A stretch of 64,000 bases of DNA from JBBREP01 sp963716525 (GTDB taxonomy: Bacteria > Actinomycetota > Acidimicrobiia > IMCC26256 > PALSA-610). Under the pieces are notes generated by a model. That model had not been told where the DNA came from and did not search any database. It saw only the letters and a list, made by a program, of their open reading frames with translations. The stretch lies in NCBI GenBank assembly GCA_963716525.1, contig OY970315.1, positions 2,418,001-2,482,000 of the forward strand. The letters are read 5' to 3'. Made by a program: the position numbers and the translations under genes. This document shows positions 63,303-64,000 of this stretch, in pieces; position 1 is the stretch's first letter, and each line of letters begins with the position of its first letter.

Positions 63303-64000
63303 GTGCATGATCTTCTCGTCAAAGGCGGCCGGCTCGTCGACGGGACCGGCGCGCCCCCGCGCACGGCCGATGTCGCGATCGACGGTGGCGTGGTCAGCGA
63401 GGTCGGCCACCTGCGTGGCGAGACCGCCCACGAGGTCGTCGATGCCGACGGCGCGCTCGTCACGCCCGGCTTCGTCGATCCGCACACGCACTTCGACGGC
63501 CAAGTCACCTGGGACCCGCTGCTCACCCCGAGCTGCTGGCACGGTGTCACCACCGTGGTGTTCGGCAACTGCGGCGTTGGTTTCGCGCCCGCGCACCCCG
63601 ACAAGCACGACTGGCTGATCGGTCTGATGGAAGGCGTCGAGGACATCCCCGGCGCTGCGCTCTCCGACGGCATCACATGGGGTTGGGAGAGCTACCCGGA
63701 GTACCTCGACGCGGTCGAGCGCGCCGCGAAGACGATGGACGTGGGCGCGCTCGTGCCGCACGGCGCGGTGCGCGCCTACGTGATGGGCGACCGCGGCGCG
63801 CAGAACGAGCCGGCCACTGCGGCCGACATCGAGGCGATGGCCGAGATCGTGCGCGACAGCGTGCGTGCCGGCGGGCTCGGCTTCTCTACGAGCCGCACGA
63901 TCGCGCACATGGCGATCGACGGTGAGCCGGTACCCGGCACGTTCGCGGCCGAGGACGAGCTGTTCGGGATCGGGCGGGTGCTCGGCGAGCTCGGCACCGG
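63303..64000 (+). CDS. N-acyl-D-amino-acid deacylase-like amidohydrolase (5' part)
   Basis: Starts at GTG 63303 and is still open at the window edge (232 codons visible). The N-terminal composite-domain strand (HDLLVKGGRLVDGTGAPPRT) and metal motif VTPGFVDPHTHFDGQVTWDP are typical of D-aminoacylase/dihydroorotase-like amidohydrolases. HGVTTVVFGNCGVGFAP with Cys is the D-aminoacylase form. Later PHGAVRAYVMG and GGLGFSTSRTIAH agree. Substrate cannot be settled from this part. Confidence 0.88.
   Translation, partial: MHDLLVKGGRLVDGTGAPPRTADVAIDGGVVSEVGHLRGETAHEVVDADGALVTPGFVDPHTHFDGQVTWDPLLTPSCWHGVTTVVFGNCGVGFAPAHPDKHDWLIGLMEGVEDIPGAALSDGITWGWESYPEYLDAVERAAKTMDVGALVPHGAVRAYVMGDRGAQNEPATAADIEAMAEIVRDSVRAGGLGFSTSRTIAHMAIDGEPVPGTFAAEDELFGIGRVLGELGT

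Overview
This 64 kb window is a very GC-rich chromosomal segment from an actinobacterium. The evidence is high GC at third codon positions, many GTG starts in 4-base stop/start overlaps, a mec-cysO-cysM-murI-MBL-rph-rdgB block in the mycobacterial order, an F420-type LLM oxidoreductase, a maleylpyruvate-isomerase/mycothiol-type protein and leaderless promoters. The gene mix (thiolase with a DUF35 partner, MaoC, amidohydrolases, CoxL form II) would fit an Acidimicrobiia-like lineage, but that placement is inference. No transposase, prophage, CRISPR array or rRNA operon is visible.

Layout. 1-2.0 kb: end of modA, then modB and modC (molybdate import). 2.0-6.0 kb: DinB-like protein, then a TetR regulator divergent from an ABC exporter (ATPase and permease) and an LLM oxidoreductase. 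6-8.5 kb: Erm/KsgA-like methyltransferase, pirin, and a DUF2231-HTH fusion. 8.5-12.8 kb: giant secreted protein 1 (minus strand). 12.9-22.3 kb: zf-UBP protein, aldo/keto reductase, DUF1810, PhyH, TatA, MaoC, amidohydrolase, MFS exporter, GAF protein, HNH-like lipoprotein, L,D-transpeptidase. 22.4-27.9 kb: scramblase-like protein with a coupled small ORF, MerR regulator, toxin-antitoxin-like pair, tmRNA (ssrA), smpB, DUF4188 and TetR. 28-32.8 kb: maleylpyruvate isomerase-like protein, nitronate monooxygenase, lysozyme-like protein, molybdenum hydroxylase large subunit. 32.8-40.2 kb: mec-cysO-cysM-sua5-murI-MBL-rph-rdgB, then a lipase-like esterase and a conserved actinobacterial protein. 40.2-47 kb: PAS-PAS-GGDEF-EAL protein, Cys-rich small protein, DsbA-like, HAD, a second ABC exporter, enoyl-CoA hydratase. 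47.2-53.9 kb: giant secreted protein 2. 54-59 kb: phosphodiester glycosidase, amidohydrolase, tRNA-Leu(UAG), secreted phosphoesterase. 59-64 kb: DUF35 protein, thiolase, epoxide hydrolase, secreted HExxE protein, start of an N-acyl-D-amino-acid deacylase-like gene.

The most distinctive content is a secreted-protein set. Two giant paralogues (8.5-12.8 kb and 47.2-53.9 kb) combine a cohesin-like domain, a dockerin-like pair of EF-hands, a CSLREA segment, a right-handed beta-helix, PKD domains and a ~210-residue C-terminal module that I cannot assign to a named family. The same module recurs in the secreted phosphoesterase (56.6-58.8 kb), giving seven copies in the window. Some copies are almost identical at the DNA level, and one pair forms inverted repeats 41 kb apart.

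About a dozen otherwise normal genes are broken by single-base frameshifts in GC-rich runs, with all catalytic motifs kept. This looks more like consensus error in the assembly than gene decay. Functions of those genes are therefore described as if the reading frame were intact.
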